A DNA stretch of 64,000 bases from SHZL01 sp963815185 (lineage in GTDB: Bacteria > Pseudomonadota > Gammaproteobacteria > Xanthomonadales > SZUA-36): the NCBI GenBank assembly GCA_963815185.1, contig CAWFGC010000009.1, positions 434,001 to 498,000 of the forward strand, read 5' to 3'. Positions within the stretch are counted from its first letter, which is position 1. Each line of letters begins with the position of its first letter. This document shows positions 9,001-17,182 of this stretch, piece by piece. The notes beneath the pieces were generated by a model. The model made no database searches, was not told the DNA's origin, and saw nothing but the letters and a program-made list of their open reading frames with translations. The position numbers and the translations under genes are program-made.

Positions 9001-10421
9001 GCGCCGGCGTCAATTGCGGCGGCTGGAACAGGGTGTAGCAGCTGCAGGCAGAGAAAGCTGACCGTGGCCACAGCCAGGCCGGGCCACAGGGGCTCGATCG
9101 CAAACACGGGCGCCAGATCGAGCGCAGCGGCCAGGTACCAGCACAGCACGGTGGTCAGCGACAGGCAAATACTCCAGAAGGCCGTTGCCGCACCAACGCG
9201 CCAGGCATAGACGGCCGCGATGGTCGGCAGAATCAGCGCAGCGGAATTGAGGGTGAAAGCAAGCAGCAAGATGTCCAGCACGTCTTGCATTTTCCAGGCC
9301 AGGAGCGCCGCCAGCAGACCCACGGCTGCTGAGGCGAGCATGCCCAGCCGCATCATGCGCTGCTGGCTAATGCCGGGCTCCACATACCGCTGATATACAT
9401 CGCGGGTGACATTGGCCGACGCCGTCAGGATACAGATGTCCGCCGATGACATGATGGCCGCCAGAATGCCGACCAACATCAGTCCTTTGAGTCCATCGGG
9501 AAACAGCAGCACCACAAATGTGGTGAGCGCGTCGTTACTGTCTGCTATCCCCGGCTGCAACACCGCAGTCGTCATTCCCATCCAGGTGGCCGCGATACCA
9601 ATTGGTACCATGATGACCACCGCCAACAATGCGCCGCGGCGCGCGGCCTGCGCGCTGCCGGCCGCAAACGTGCGCGTATACGAATCCATTGCGGTAAAAA
9701 AGCTCAGGGTGATGCTGATCACCAGGGCCAGGATCGAAGACCAGCCCCAGGCGCCGATGTCAAAATAACTGGCCGGCAGCGCCCGCGACAACTCGGCCGG
9801 TGTACCCTGGTGCTCGATGGCAATGGGCAGCCCGATCAGCAGGGTTCCAACCAGCAGTAACACGATCTGCAGCCAGTCGGTCCAGGTTACCGCCAGGTAT
9901 CCTCCGGTGGCGGTGTAGAGAACCACGATGCCGCTGGCCAACAGCAATCCGGAGCCATAGTCCCAGCCCAAGAGCACATGCAGGATGCTGCCGGCTGCGG
10001 CGAGCTGCCCGGCGGAATAGGCGATGTAAGCGGCGGAAGTCGTGAGGGTGACAATGATCCGCGTGCGGCTGTCGTAGTGATTTTCGATCAGATCGGGGTA
10101 CGTCAGGTAACGGTGCTTGTCTCCGAGGCGTTTGACCCGCGTGGCAAACATCAGCCCATACAGCAGGCAACCCAGCGCCAGCGCGCCGACATACCAGACT
10201 CCGGTGATGCCCGCTTCATAGGCTTTGCCGGAACTGCCAATAATGGATGCTCCACCGATCCAGCTCGCCAGCCACAGGCAGGCAATGGAAAACGACCCCT
10301 GGCGCCTGCCCGCAACATAGTAGTCATCGACATCCACCTGCCGGTGCTGGGCGTAAAACCCGATGGCGATCAGCGCGGCAAGGTAAAGAAAGATAAACAC
10401 GATGTCGATGCTTGCCATCAA
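8997..10421 (-). CDS. Sodium:solute symporter (SSS family)
   Basis: The 474-residue integral membrane protein has the SSS/PutP layout. Helix 1 is preceded by a short N-terminus, then comes the YYVAGRRQGSFSIACLWLASWIGGASIIG region (helix 2 and the sodium site), an ATGGYLAVTWTDWLQ segment and about twelve hydrophobic spans. It imports a solute with Na+; the substrate (amino acid, sugar acid, proline-like) is not evident. It is coupled by a 4-bp overlap to the truncated aminotransferase-like gene, hinting at an amino-acid or amine substrate. There is a 20-residue C-terminal tail with no recognised domain. Confidence 0.9.
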   Translation of the reverse strand: MMASIDIVFIFLYLAALIAIGFYAQHRQVDVDDYYVAGRRQGSFSIACLWLASWIGGASIIGSSGKAYEAGITGVWYVGALALGCLLYGLMFATRVKRLGDKHRYLTYPDLIENHYDSRTRIIVTLTTSAAYIAYSAGQLAAAGSILHVLLGWDYGSGLLLASGIVVLYTATGGYLAVTWTDWLQIVLLLVGTLLIGLPIAIEHQGTPAELSRALPASYFDIGAWGWSSILALVISITLSFFTAMDSYTRTFAAGSAQAARRGALLAVVIMVPIGIAATWMGMTTAVLQPGIADSNDALTTFVVLLFPDGLKGLMLVGILAAIMSSADICILTASANVTRDVYQRYVEPGISQQRMMRLGMLASAAVGLLAALLAWKMQDVLDILLLAFTLNSAALILPTIAAVYAWRVGAATAFWSICLSLTTVLCWYLAAALDLAPVFAIEPLWPGLAVATVSFLCLQLLHPVPAAAIDAGA

Positions 10422-10454
10422 TAGCTTCTCCGCTTAAAAACCAGGACCTGCCTG

Positions 10455-10661
10455 TCAGTTCGCGCCAATACCGCCGCAGATAGCAATCACGAATTGCCGA
10501 ATGGAGGGGCTGGCTTGGAGATCGACGTACACCAGGCGCCTGTCGGCCGGAACCGTCGTCATGACGACGCCAAAGCCCTGGGCATTGAAAGCATTGTCGA
10601 CATTGCTGATTGTCTGGAAAGGCCGGCGCGCGCGAAGATTCTTACTGACTTGCCCTGACAT
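10455..10661 (-). CDS. Small hypothetical ORF downstream of hspQ
   Basis: A 68-codon ORF beginning MSGQVSKNLRARRPF overlaps the last 20 bp of hspQ in another frame and fills most of the gap before the symporter gene. The composition is reasonable for a small soluble protein, but I recognise no motif and see no convincing ribosome-binding site. It may be a chance ORF or the tail of a lost gene. Confidence 0.22.
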   Translation of the reverse strand: MSGQVSKNLRARRPFQTISNVDNAFNAQGFGVVMTTVPADRRLVYVDLQASPSIRQFVIAICGGIGAN

Positions 10662-10965
10662 AGCGGCCCTTCTCGAAACCGCTGAAGAACTGTCCCACCA
10701 GGGGGTGCCTGATCGGCTCCGTGCTGACGTCAGGTTCCAGGTTTCTTTCGGCGACATAAGTGGTATGGGACGCGTCGTCAACCAGCACGTGGTACCAGGG
10801 CTTGTCCTTCGGAGGACGTGATCGGGCGACCGCTTCGTACCATTCCTCGGTTGACTGGAAGTTCGCATCCACGTCGACGACGACACCGCGATAGTCGAAC
10901 AGCCGGTGATGAACCAGTTCACCGATGGAAAACTGCGCTCTGGTGATTTTCGTTACGGTTCCCAT
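10642..10965 (-). CDS. hspQ: Heat shock protein HspQ (YccV-like)
   Basis: HspQ is a small cytosolic heat-shock protein that binds hemimethylated DNA in vitro and acts as an adaptor and specificity-enhancing factor for Lon. The 107-residue product shows the family fold signature: AQFSIGELVHHRLFDYRGVVVDVDANF, then the PWYHVLVDDASHTTYVAERNL block. Length matches the usual 105-120. It is 5 bp downstream of a decayed alcohol dehydrogenase gene, so its present promoter must lie in or before that remnant. Confidence 0.93.
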   Translation of the reverse strand: MGTVTKITRAQFSIGELVHHRLFDYRGVVVDVDANFQSTEEWYEAVARSRPPKDKPWYHVLVDDASHTTYVAERNLEPDVSTEPIRHPLVGQFFSGFEKGRYVRASQ

Positions 10966-10970
10966 AGCTC

Positions 10971-11310
10971 TTATGCCTCCTCCATACTGATTACGACAAG
11001 ACCCAATCGCTGTTCAGTCTCTACTCTGTAATGCGCTTCGGCTGCGCGTTCCGGCGGATAGACCTTATCGATGGGTGATCTTATCTTACCCGCCTCGATC
11101 ATTTCCTTGAGCGTGAGTAACTCTTCTTGCGTTTCGCCGGCAAAGGCAAAAATCGCTGTCTTATCCGTACACCTGGACGTGACAACAGATCTTAGCATGT
11201 CGGATATTCTGGGATTTCCCATCAGATATCGCCCCTTCGGCGCGATCGTGTAGCTGGCCGGCAAACACAGGTATTCGCCATAGGCGCCGAACCAGCGGTG
11301 TATGGCGGTT
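10971..11310 (-). pseudogene. Eroded zinc-type alcohol dehydrogenase / quinone oxidoreductase
   Basis: The C-terminal ~95 residues fit an MDR-family NAD(P)-dependent dehydrogenase: APKGRYLMGNPRISDMLRS, TDKTAIFAFAGETQEELL, then KEMIEAGKIRSPIDKVYP and AAEAHYRVE. Immediately before it, in the same frame, is RWFGAYGEYLCLPAS, which in intact relatives sits some 100 residues earlier. The Rossmann core between these two parts has therefore been deleted, and the N-terminal zinc part is absent. The remnant ends at an 11-bp sequence that recurs 1.4 kb to the right, suggesting that insertion or deletion at this junction broke the gene. Confidence 0.6.
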
Positions 11311-11321
11311 AACTTAAGGTT
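11311..11321. repeat. 11-bp direct repeat, left copy
   Basis: AACTTAAGGTT occurs here and again at 12679-12689 in the same orientation, bracketing the MBL and NTF2-like genes. It lies exactly where the alcohol dehydrogenase remnant ends. It may be a target-site duplication or a recombination site; an 11-mer repeated by chance within 1.4 kb is unlikely but possible. Confidence 0.5.
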
Positions 11322-11339
11322 CCTTCGCTTGTCGTGCGA

Positions 11340-11942
11340 TCAGTCATATGATGCAACAAGCTCTGCCAAGAGCTGCGCGCCATTTCTGAAAACAGGCCAA
11401 CCATCACCGGGTAAAACAGCGTTAATTCCCGGAATGGACGCAAGCCTTCTTACTGAATCAATGGCCTCACGTGGGTCTTTCAATTTGGCTTCAGGCAGCA
11501 TGCAAAGTTCTCCGCCGCGGTGGGCTCTGATAAGGTCACCCGTAATGAGCGTATCCCCTTCGATCACAAAAGCCAGCTCACCCGCGGTTTTTGAACCGGA
11601 TAAACAATAGACATCCAATCCATCTAAAAGCCCCTTGCTTTCACCCAACCATCTCGAGCAGTTGACAGGGAAAGTTTCCTTCTCTTCAACGGGCCCCCAA
11701 ATCTGGGCGCCTGTTTTTTCAGCCAAATTCTCGGCATCACGAATATGGTCGGAGTTCGAAATAATAATAATGCTCACATTGCCCAGTGAGTTCATGTGCC
11801 TTTGATCGTGCTGAATTAATGGCAGCGGGTCAAAAACCACGTTACCTTCGTCCCTAAGCCAAAAATAACTATGAAAATCAATATTCCGATCTTCATTAAA
11901 TTGACTCCAGCAAAAAATATTCGGTTTGTGAAGGGATTTCAT
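11340..11942 (-). CDS. Metallo-beta-lactamase-fold protein
   Basis: The 200-residue protein resembles compact MBL-fold hydrolases. It opens with FHSYFWLRDEGNVVFDPLP and continues through IIIISNSDHIRDAENLAEKTGAQIWGP in the place of the HxHxDH metal motif, GELAFVIEGDTLITGDLI (second metal region with D), and INAVLPGDGWPVF near the end. Only one His of the HxHxDH motif is clear, so metal binding may be reduced or altered. No signal peptide is visible, so it should be cytosolic. Its start overlaps the stop of the NTF2-like gene by 4 bp (ATGA), so the two are translationally coupled. Substrate unknown. Confidence 0.65.
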   Translation of the reverse strand: MKSLHKPNIFCWSQFNEDRNIDFHSYFWLRDEGNVVFDPLPLIQHDQRHMNSLGNVSIIIISNSDHIRDAENLAEKTGAQIWGPVEEKETFPVNCSRWLGESKGLLDGLDVYCLSGSKTAGELAFVIEGDTLITGDLIRAHRGGELCMLPEAKLKDPREAIDSVRRLASIPGINAVLPGDGWPVFRNGAQLLAELVASYD

Positions 11943-12466
11943 GGATTATCCTCGTATAGAACAACGAATAACTCCGAGTAGATTTTCCAGACGCCGTCGA
12001 CTTTTCTCCAGGCTGCCGTGTATTGTCCCCCTTTTTTTAAGGCCCCGTTCGGCCTGGTCATGGTTCCAACCCAAGTGCCGTTCTCTATCGCAAGCGGTCG
12101 GGCCCTGCTGATGCTTACTTCCGCAGGTGTCCTGACATACACGACATCAGGAAACTCAGCAAAATGCTGACTCCAGCTTCCGGCTGCTGTTTCCCGGCCG
12201 TTTTCAATCTTGCCGGAACTGATCGTAATGACATAGTCATCATCCAGGAACGAGACGATGCCATCTACGTCATGCCGGGCTATGGCCTGGTTAGAACTTT
12301 CCCGTGCAGAGCGGATAGCTATTGCATCGCCATCCATCTGATCCAACACCAGGACCGGCGCGGCGGCAGCAGGCGCGGAGACACTGGAAAAAACAAGAAT
12401 GGCACTCAGGGTTTTTGCAAGCATCTTGCTTGGCATTCCGGGTTTTGGGGTTATGAAAGTTACCAT
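11939..12466 (-). CDS. Secreted NTF2-like (SnoaL/DUF4440) protein
   Basis: The 175-codon ORF encodes a signal peptide (MLAKTLSAILVFSSVSAPAAAA) followed by an NTF2-like domain: ARHDVDGIVSFLDDDYVITI, GRETAAGSWSQHF, then GQYTAAWRKVDGVWKIYSELF. These folds bind small hydrophobic ligands or act as accessory enzymes; the pocket residues do not reveal a substrate. The true start is probably one of the Met codons at residues 11 or 15, directly before the signal helix, rather than the first ATG. It is the first gene of a two-gene unit with the MBL-fold protein, in an AT-richer segment between two direct repeats, suggesting recent acquisition. Confidence 0.68.
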   Translation of the reverse strand: MVTFITPKPGMPSKMLAKTLSAILVFSSVSAPAAAAPVLVLDQMDGDAIAIRSARESSNQAIARHDVDGIVSFLDDDYVITISSGKIENGRETAAGSWSQHFAEFPDVVYVRTPAEVSISRARPLAIENGTWVGTMTRPNGALKKGGQYTAAWRKVDGVWKIYSELFVVLYEDNP

Positions 12467-12678
12467 GGATGAACCCGATCTCTAAAAAATTAATTACCAG
12501 CGCGCATCTGCGAACAGGAAGAATAATCTACTTTGAGTTACAGCGTGAATTTTAGCCGGAGAATGGCAGCTCGAACCCGGAATACTCAGCCTTTCGGTCA
12601 GCCCAAAGATCCAGGTCAAATCAGAATGTTTCCCAACTGGTTGAACTTGGACCAAGCAAAATATAGCCCAAAATGGGC

Positions 12679-12689
12679 AACTTAAGGTT
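12679..12689. repeat. 11-bp direct repeat, right copy
   Basis: This is a second exact copy of AACTTAAGGTT. Directly before it GCCCA-AAA-TGGGC forms a short perfect hairpin (12666-12678). The pair of repeats marks the edges of the MBL/NTF2 segment. No transposase or integrase lies between them. Confidence 0.5.
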
Positions 12690-12841
12690 AAGCATCCACC
12701 CGGAAACGCTTCCAGATGCCTGCTTTTCAAGACGTTATGTAGGTCCGACCCCGAAAGATCCCCGCCTGCAAAGTCTGGCCAGCCTGCTATTCTTTAAAAA
12801 AGGGGTGAGAATTTCAACCCTTGTACAGAGGAGGTACTCAA

Positions 12842-15283
12842 ATGGCATACGGACAATGGATTGCGGCCGGGGCCGCCGTAATATTGGGCGGCATCACTCT
12901 CACGATCGTTCCACCACCTGAAACCGCGGCAGCGGCGCCCGCCACACCCAGTTCTTACCACGTCGTAAATGTCATCGACGCGGTGCACGACCTCTCCCCA
13001 CCCCTCCGTGAACTCGTTCCGGACTCGGTCGTTGCGGCGGCACCCGCCAATACAACCTTCAACCCGATCCAGCCGTTGGGTCACACCGGGCTGAACGTGG
13101 TCGAGAGTTTCGACGGCATCGTCACGCCCATGGGGTCGATGAGCACCTGGGCTTCGGATGCCAACGCCGACGTCGGTCACGACTACGTCATGGAGGCCAC
13201 GAATTTCTCAGCCGCTATCTACGCCAAGGACGGTTCCGTGGTGATGTCTCCGTTCGCAACCTCGACATTCTGGTCCGGCTTCAGTGGGCCCTGTGGCGGA
13301 GGATGGAGCGATGTCGTCATCCTGTACGACCAGGAAGCCGATCGGTGGTTCGTTAGCCGGTTCGCCCGGCAGAACCAGAACTCTCCACTCAACTGGTACC
13401 AGTGCTTCGCGATCAGCCAGACGGCGGATCCGACCGGGCCATACTTCCGTTACGCCTTCCTCATCGACGCAGAAGAATTCAACGACTATCCGAAGTTCGG
13501 AATTTGGCCGGACGGCTACTACATGACTTCTGACCGTGACAAGATCTTCCCGGGGGTTGGCAATTTTGTAGCTGCCTTCGAGCGGGAACAGATGCTCCAG
13601 GGTTTGCCGGCCCAGGCGATCGTGATGACGATCGACAACAACGGCAACCGCGCCGGCATGCTGCCGGCGGACTGGGATGGTGACACACCGCCGCCCGCAG
13701 GCTCGCCCGGCTGGTTCGTCAAAACCATCGACGACAACACCGGCTGGCCAGCTGACGCGCTCGAGATCTGGTCGCTCGATGTCGACTGGACCGCCGGCAC
13801 CGGCGTCCTGAGCCTGGTCGACACGCTCATGCCAGCTGCTTTCGATTCCGCGGTCTGCGACCTGGACCAGGACTGCATCACCCAGCCTGGCACGAGCAAC
13901 GGCCTCGATCCGCTGGCCGGTGGCCGGCCAATGTTCCGCCTGGCCTACCGCAACCGGGGCAGCCACGAAGCCATGGTGTTTAGCCATACGGTCGAGTCGG
14001 CCGAAGACCAGGCGGCGGTGCGCTGGTACGAACTGCGCAGGAACGGTGGTGCCTGGTCGATCTACCAGGAGCAGACGTTGTCGCCTGACGACGACCACCG
14101 ATGGATCGGCAGCATCGCCACAGACTTATTCGACAATGCGGCCGTGGTGTACAACGTGTCCGGCGAGACCGTCTACCCGTCCATCGGGCTGGCGACCCGG
14201 CTGGCAACCGACCCGATTAGCACGATGGAGGAGCAGGCAATGCTGATGGCCGGCTCCGGCTCGCAAACGGGCTACGTGTTCTGGGCTGATTACAGCTCGC
14301 TCACCCTCGACCCGGCCGACGACTGCACTTTCTGGTCGGCGGCCACTTACCAACCTTCCACCACCAGCCTGCAAGGCTGGGCCACCCGCCTGAGCGCCTT
14401 CCGCTTCCCCGACTGCGTGACCGATCTGGCAGTGACCAAATCGGCAACCCCGGCGGGATCTGTCATGGCGGGCACCAACGTCACCTGGACGCTCGATGTG
14501 ACGAACAATGGACCGACCGGTGCGGGCAACGTGAGCCTGTCGGACGATGTGCCGGCGGGCACCGGTTTCCAAACCCTCGAAACGGACGATGACTGGGCGT
14601 GCACCACCCCGAGCGTGGACGGCAATGGCGACGTGCTGTGCGGGCTGGACGAAATCGATGCCGGAGTCACCTCGACGATAGAGGTGGGGGGCCTGGTGCG
14701 ATGCAGCACACCCGACGGCACACTGATCGGCAACACGGTCGACGTAATCGCCGACACACCGCCGGATTCGGACCCGAACAACAACAGTGACACAACGAGC
14801 TTCACCGTAGACAACCCGGTTCCGGTCATCACCGCGTCGGTCGAAGTCGACTCGCTGAAGCAGAATCCCCATTTCCTGGTGGAGGTCGGTCTTGAGGCAT
14901 CAGTCACCGATGGCCCCTGCCCGGAACCCTCACTTCTTGTTGCCGTCTACAGCGACGAGGACGATGAGGAACATGGCTCGAGCGGCCAGTTTTCACCCGA
15001 CGCAGCAGACGTTGCGCCGGAGACGCTGCGGCTGCGCGCCGAGCGGGTAGCGATGAATGACGGCCGTGTCTACCTGATCGTCATTAGCGCCACCGATGAG
15101 TCCGGCGGCACCGGATTTGCGACGCTGACCGTCACCGTGCCAAAGAGTTCATCACCGGCGAATAAGGCAGCCCTCGCGGCAGAAGCGGCAGCCGCCAAGG
15201 CATTTGCCGACAGCAACGATGGACAACCACCGCCCGGGTATGTCCTGGTGGGGGACGGGCCGGAGATTGGGCCAAAGCAGTAA
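12842..15283 (+). CDS. Large secreted protein with DUF11 repeat domain
   Basis: This is an 813-residue exported protein. The ATG follows an unusually strong GAGGAGGT ribosome-binding site, so I prefer it to the TTG 21 bp upstream. Residues 1-30 are a signal peptide (WIAAGAAVILGGITLTIV). Residues ~80-520 are rich in Trp, Asp and Gly with alternating strands (for example WSDVVILYDQEADRWFVS), suggesting a beta-propeller. About 530-640 is a DUF11/CARDB-type domain (DLAVTKSATPAG, TNNGPTGAGNVSLSDDVP, NTVDVIADTPPDSDPNNNSD). The tail is acidic and ends with a short Ala-rich helix. It may act at the cell surface or in adhesion. Codons end in C more often than in neighbouring genes, which suggests transfer. 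Flanking genes give no functional clue. Confidence 0.7.
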   Translation: MAYGQWIAAGAAVILGGITLTIVPPPETAAAAPATPSSYHVVNVIDAVHDLSPPLRELVPDSVVAAAPANTTFNPIQPLGHTGLNVVESFDGIVTPMGSMSTWASDANADVGHDYVMEATNFSAAIYAKDGSVVMSPFATSTFWSGFSGPCGGGWSDVVILYDQEADRWFVSRFARQNQNSPLNWYQCFAISQTADPTGPYFRYAFLIDAEEFNDYPKFGIWPDGYYMTSDRDKIFPGVGNFVAAFEREQMLQGLPAQAIVMTIDNNGNRAGMLPADWDGDTPPPAGSPGWFVKTIDDNTGWPADALEIWSLDVDWTAGTGVLSLVDTLMPAAFDSAVCDLDQDCITQPGTSNGLDPLAGGRPMFRLAYRNRGSHEAMVFSHTVESAEDQAAVRWYELRRNGGAWSIYQEQTLSPDDDHRWIGSIATDLFDNAAVVYNVSGETVYPSIGLATRLATDPISTMEEQAMLMAGSGSQTGYVFWADYSSLTLDPADDCTFWSAATYQPSTTSLQGWATRLSAFRFPDCVTDLAVTKSATPAGSVMAGTNVTWTLDVTNNGPTGAGNVSLSDDVPAGTGFQTLETDDDWACTTPSVDGNGDVLCGLDEIDAGVTSTIEVGGLVRCSTPDGTLIGNTVDVIADTPPDSDPNNNSDTTSFTVDNPVPVITASVEVDSLKQNPHFLVEVGLEASVTDGPCPEPSLLVAVYSDEDDEEHGSSGQFSPDAADVAPETLRLRAERVAMNDGRVYLIVISATDESGGTGFATLTVTVPKSSSPANKAALAAEAAAAKAFADSNDGQPPPGYVLVGDGPEIGPKQ

Positions 15284-15495
15284 AAACGCGCTGTGGAACG
15301 CCATTAGGACAAAATTCACTGGCGGGCGGTAATCACATAAGAAAGGCTTTTGGTCGCAATCGGCGGGCGGCATGCAACCCGACCGAAATACTCGAATGCT
15401 GCGCAGCATGACAACGGCAGCAAAAACATCCATCAAACCCGGTAACCCTCTCTCATTTCAAGAGGAATGTCAGATCAAGTCGCGACTAATACAGA

Positions 15496-16923
15496 TTATT
15501 CAAGCCATGCTCGCGACCATTTTTCAAAGTCCCGCAGGGTGATCTTGAAACGAGCGAAATTCCCTCTATGCAGGCTTGTCAGTTCCTTTTCGATCAAGTT
15601 TACAACTTCGCTCTTTTCATCTGCTTCAACCTTGCTTTGCAGGGTTTGATTCAGCGCTTCAGCAACATCCGACCTTCGTGTTTGATTTTCTACCAAGTCC
15701 CGAACACATTGCTTAATCAAATCTCTGTATTTGAGGTAAGTGGGGTCAGGAAAGCCCAATGACTCCTGGATCACTTTGTAGCGAGAGGCCGAGCGGCGAT
15801 ATGCCCATTTAAAGACCTCTTTAAAAAGGGAGATATCGTTGAGTTCATACACTCCCAGGAGGCCTTGCATGTAGATTCTCATTGGCACGTCAGTGAACGA
15901 CAAAGGACAAAGATTGTTCCGAAAAAGAGGGATGTTGGCGGCTAGCCTGGACACTCGCTTATTTACATCTTCGAACGGCTGTAAATAGGGAAGTTGAACC
16001 AACACAAATAATGCCTGTTCAAATGGATTTTGGATTTGCTCAGCCTTTCGAAGAATGAGATCGAAACATTCTTCGATCACCTGGGGAATTGCAGTGGGTA
16101 CATAGCTTGACTGTCCGATATCAACTGGGACTGTTCTTAGCCGGCCTTCAGCAGCCGGGTTGCCCAGCAAGTTCTCTGCAAGATATGCATGCAGGTTTGT
16201 AATTGTAATTCTGTTAAGTCCAACGTCGTCAGCAGGCTCGGCCAGAAACTCAATTGCTCCTTTATGATTTAAGATCATCTGAGTTTCTTCAGGGTTCTTT
16301 CCGGCCGCTGGCAATCCGTCTTGAATCAGTCTTTCTGTTTCCAGGAAGGAGTATGTGTTGCCCTCCAGACGGCTTGAGTTGAACGATAGATCTATCAGCA
16401 GCCTGTTAAGTATTTTCCTGGCAAAGGTGCCGGCAGGTTGCACCTGATCTTCAGGTCGCCCTATCTTCTCGAGTTCCTCTTTTTCTGCTGTGGCCAGGTA
16501 GTGGGTAACGTTTGGTTCGTACCCATCGAGAAACACTCGGTTGTAACCGACTGGGTTTCTGCTTTGCAGAGGTGCTTCTACATATTGCAGAACTTCTTTG
16601 GCAGGTTCCGGAAGAGGAAAGGTGACTTCGCCTCGAGCTTTTATGCTTACTGTGGGCAGTGTCATGCGGCCTACAGCAGTCTGGCTCTTTGTGGTCTTGT
16701 ACCTGGTGCCTTTGGCGATTCCTTGCTTCTTTACTTTGCCTTCGCTGACTAGGTGTTTCAGCCTGTCCCTCAGAACGTGAGATTTGAGATCCAGACCTGT
16801 GCTTTTGTTGATTTCACTGGGCGACAAGTACCGGCCGTTTCTTTCAAGTGCGGCCAATATTTGGTCTTTTTCTCTCTGGATCTGATCTTTTTTGGACATG
16901 ACTTTCTTGGTTTCGCGCAGCAT
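15496..16923 (-). CDS. Fic-domain protein with N-terminal winged helix and altered Fic motif
   Basis: The 475-residue protein has an N-terminal winged-helix DNA-binding region (~20-78: ILAALERNGRYLSPSEINKS, VSEGKVKKQG) and a central Fic fold. A class II-type inhibitory motif (S/T)xxxE(G/N) is present at S183-E187-G188 (SSRLEGN). The active loop reads LQPFEDVNKRVSR instead of HPFx(D/E)GNGRxxR. Q315 replaces the catalytic His and V319 and K322 replace the glycines, while N321, R323 and R326 remain. Standard AMP transfer is therefore doubtful. A nested palindrome directly upstream suggests autoregulation through the winged helix. The start could be the Met eight codons in. Flanks are gene-poor and AT-rich, fitting an accessory gene. 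Confidence 0.82.
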   Translation of the reverse strand: MLRETKKVMSKKDQIQREKDQILAALERNGRYLSPSEINKSTGLDLKSHVLRDRLKHLVSEGKVKKQGIAKGTRYKTTKSQTAVGRMTLPTVSIKARGEVTFPLPEPAKEVLQYVEAPLQSRNPVGYNRVFLDGYEPNVTHYLATAEKEELEKIGRPEDQVQPAGTFARKILNRLLIDLSFNSSRLEGNTYSFLETERLIQDGLPAAGKNPEETQMILNHKGAIEFLAEPADDVGLNRITITNLHAYLAENLLGNPAAEGRLRTVPVDIGQSSYVPTAIPQVIEECFDLILRKAEQIQNPFEQALFVLVQLPYLQPFEDVNKRVSRLAANIPLFRNNLCPLSFTDVPMRIYMQGLLGVYELNDISLFKEVFKWAYRRSASRYKVIQESLGFPDPTYLKYRDLIKQCVRDLVENQTRRSDVAEALNQTLQSKVEADEKSEVVNLIEKELTSLHRGNFARFKITLRDFEKWSRAWLE

Positions 16924-16935
16924 ATCTGAGTTTTT

Positions 16936-16994
16936 ATCTAAGAAAACTAAGATATATTAGCATTTTATTAGATAAAATGCTATTTTTCTTAGAT
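16936..16994. promoter_or_regulatory. Nested palindromic operator upstream of the Fic gene
   Basis: Two perfect inverted repeats overlap here. The outer has 11-bp arms, ATCTAAGAAAA at 16936-16946 and its complement at 16984-16994. The inner has 11-bp arms, TAGCATTTTAT at 16958-16968 and its complement at 16972-16982, with a TAG centre. Their centres are offset by 5 bp, about half a helical turn. The block lies 12 bp upstream of the Fic start and is strongly AT-rich, so it probably overlaps the promoter and is bound by the Fic protein's winged helix. Confidence 0.65.
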
Positions 16995-17182
16995 TAGGTC
17001 CAAAATATTGGACAAATAATGTCGAGGGCGGCAGCGGCGACATCAACCAGGCGGAGAATTTTCAGTGCGGCGGGCCGTGAGTGAACTGGGTGCGAGCAGT
17101 TACACAATTTAGTCTTCAGTTTCTCACTCGATTTTCAAGTGGTGGTCCAGGTATCTGGATAGCTCTCTTGGGAGCGGGAGAT

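Noticed and set aside
9406..9768. Long plus-strand ORF opposite the symporter, and many similar ORFs
   Set aside because: These are antisense shadows of GC-rich coding regions; the minus-strand symporter has clear family motifs.
11305..12695. Integron cassette explanation for the MBL/NTF2 segment
   Set aside because: One edge has GTTAAGC, which fits the attC core, but the other edge does not, no attC-like long hairpin follows the genes, and no integrase is visible.
12494..12730. 78-codon minus-strand ORF
   Set aside because: No motif, ribosome-binding site or natural composition; likely chance.
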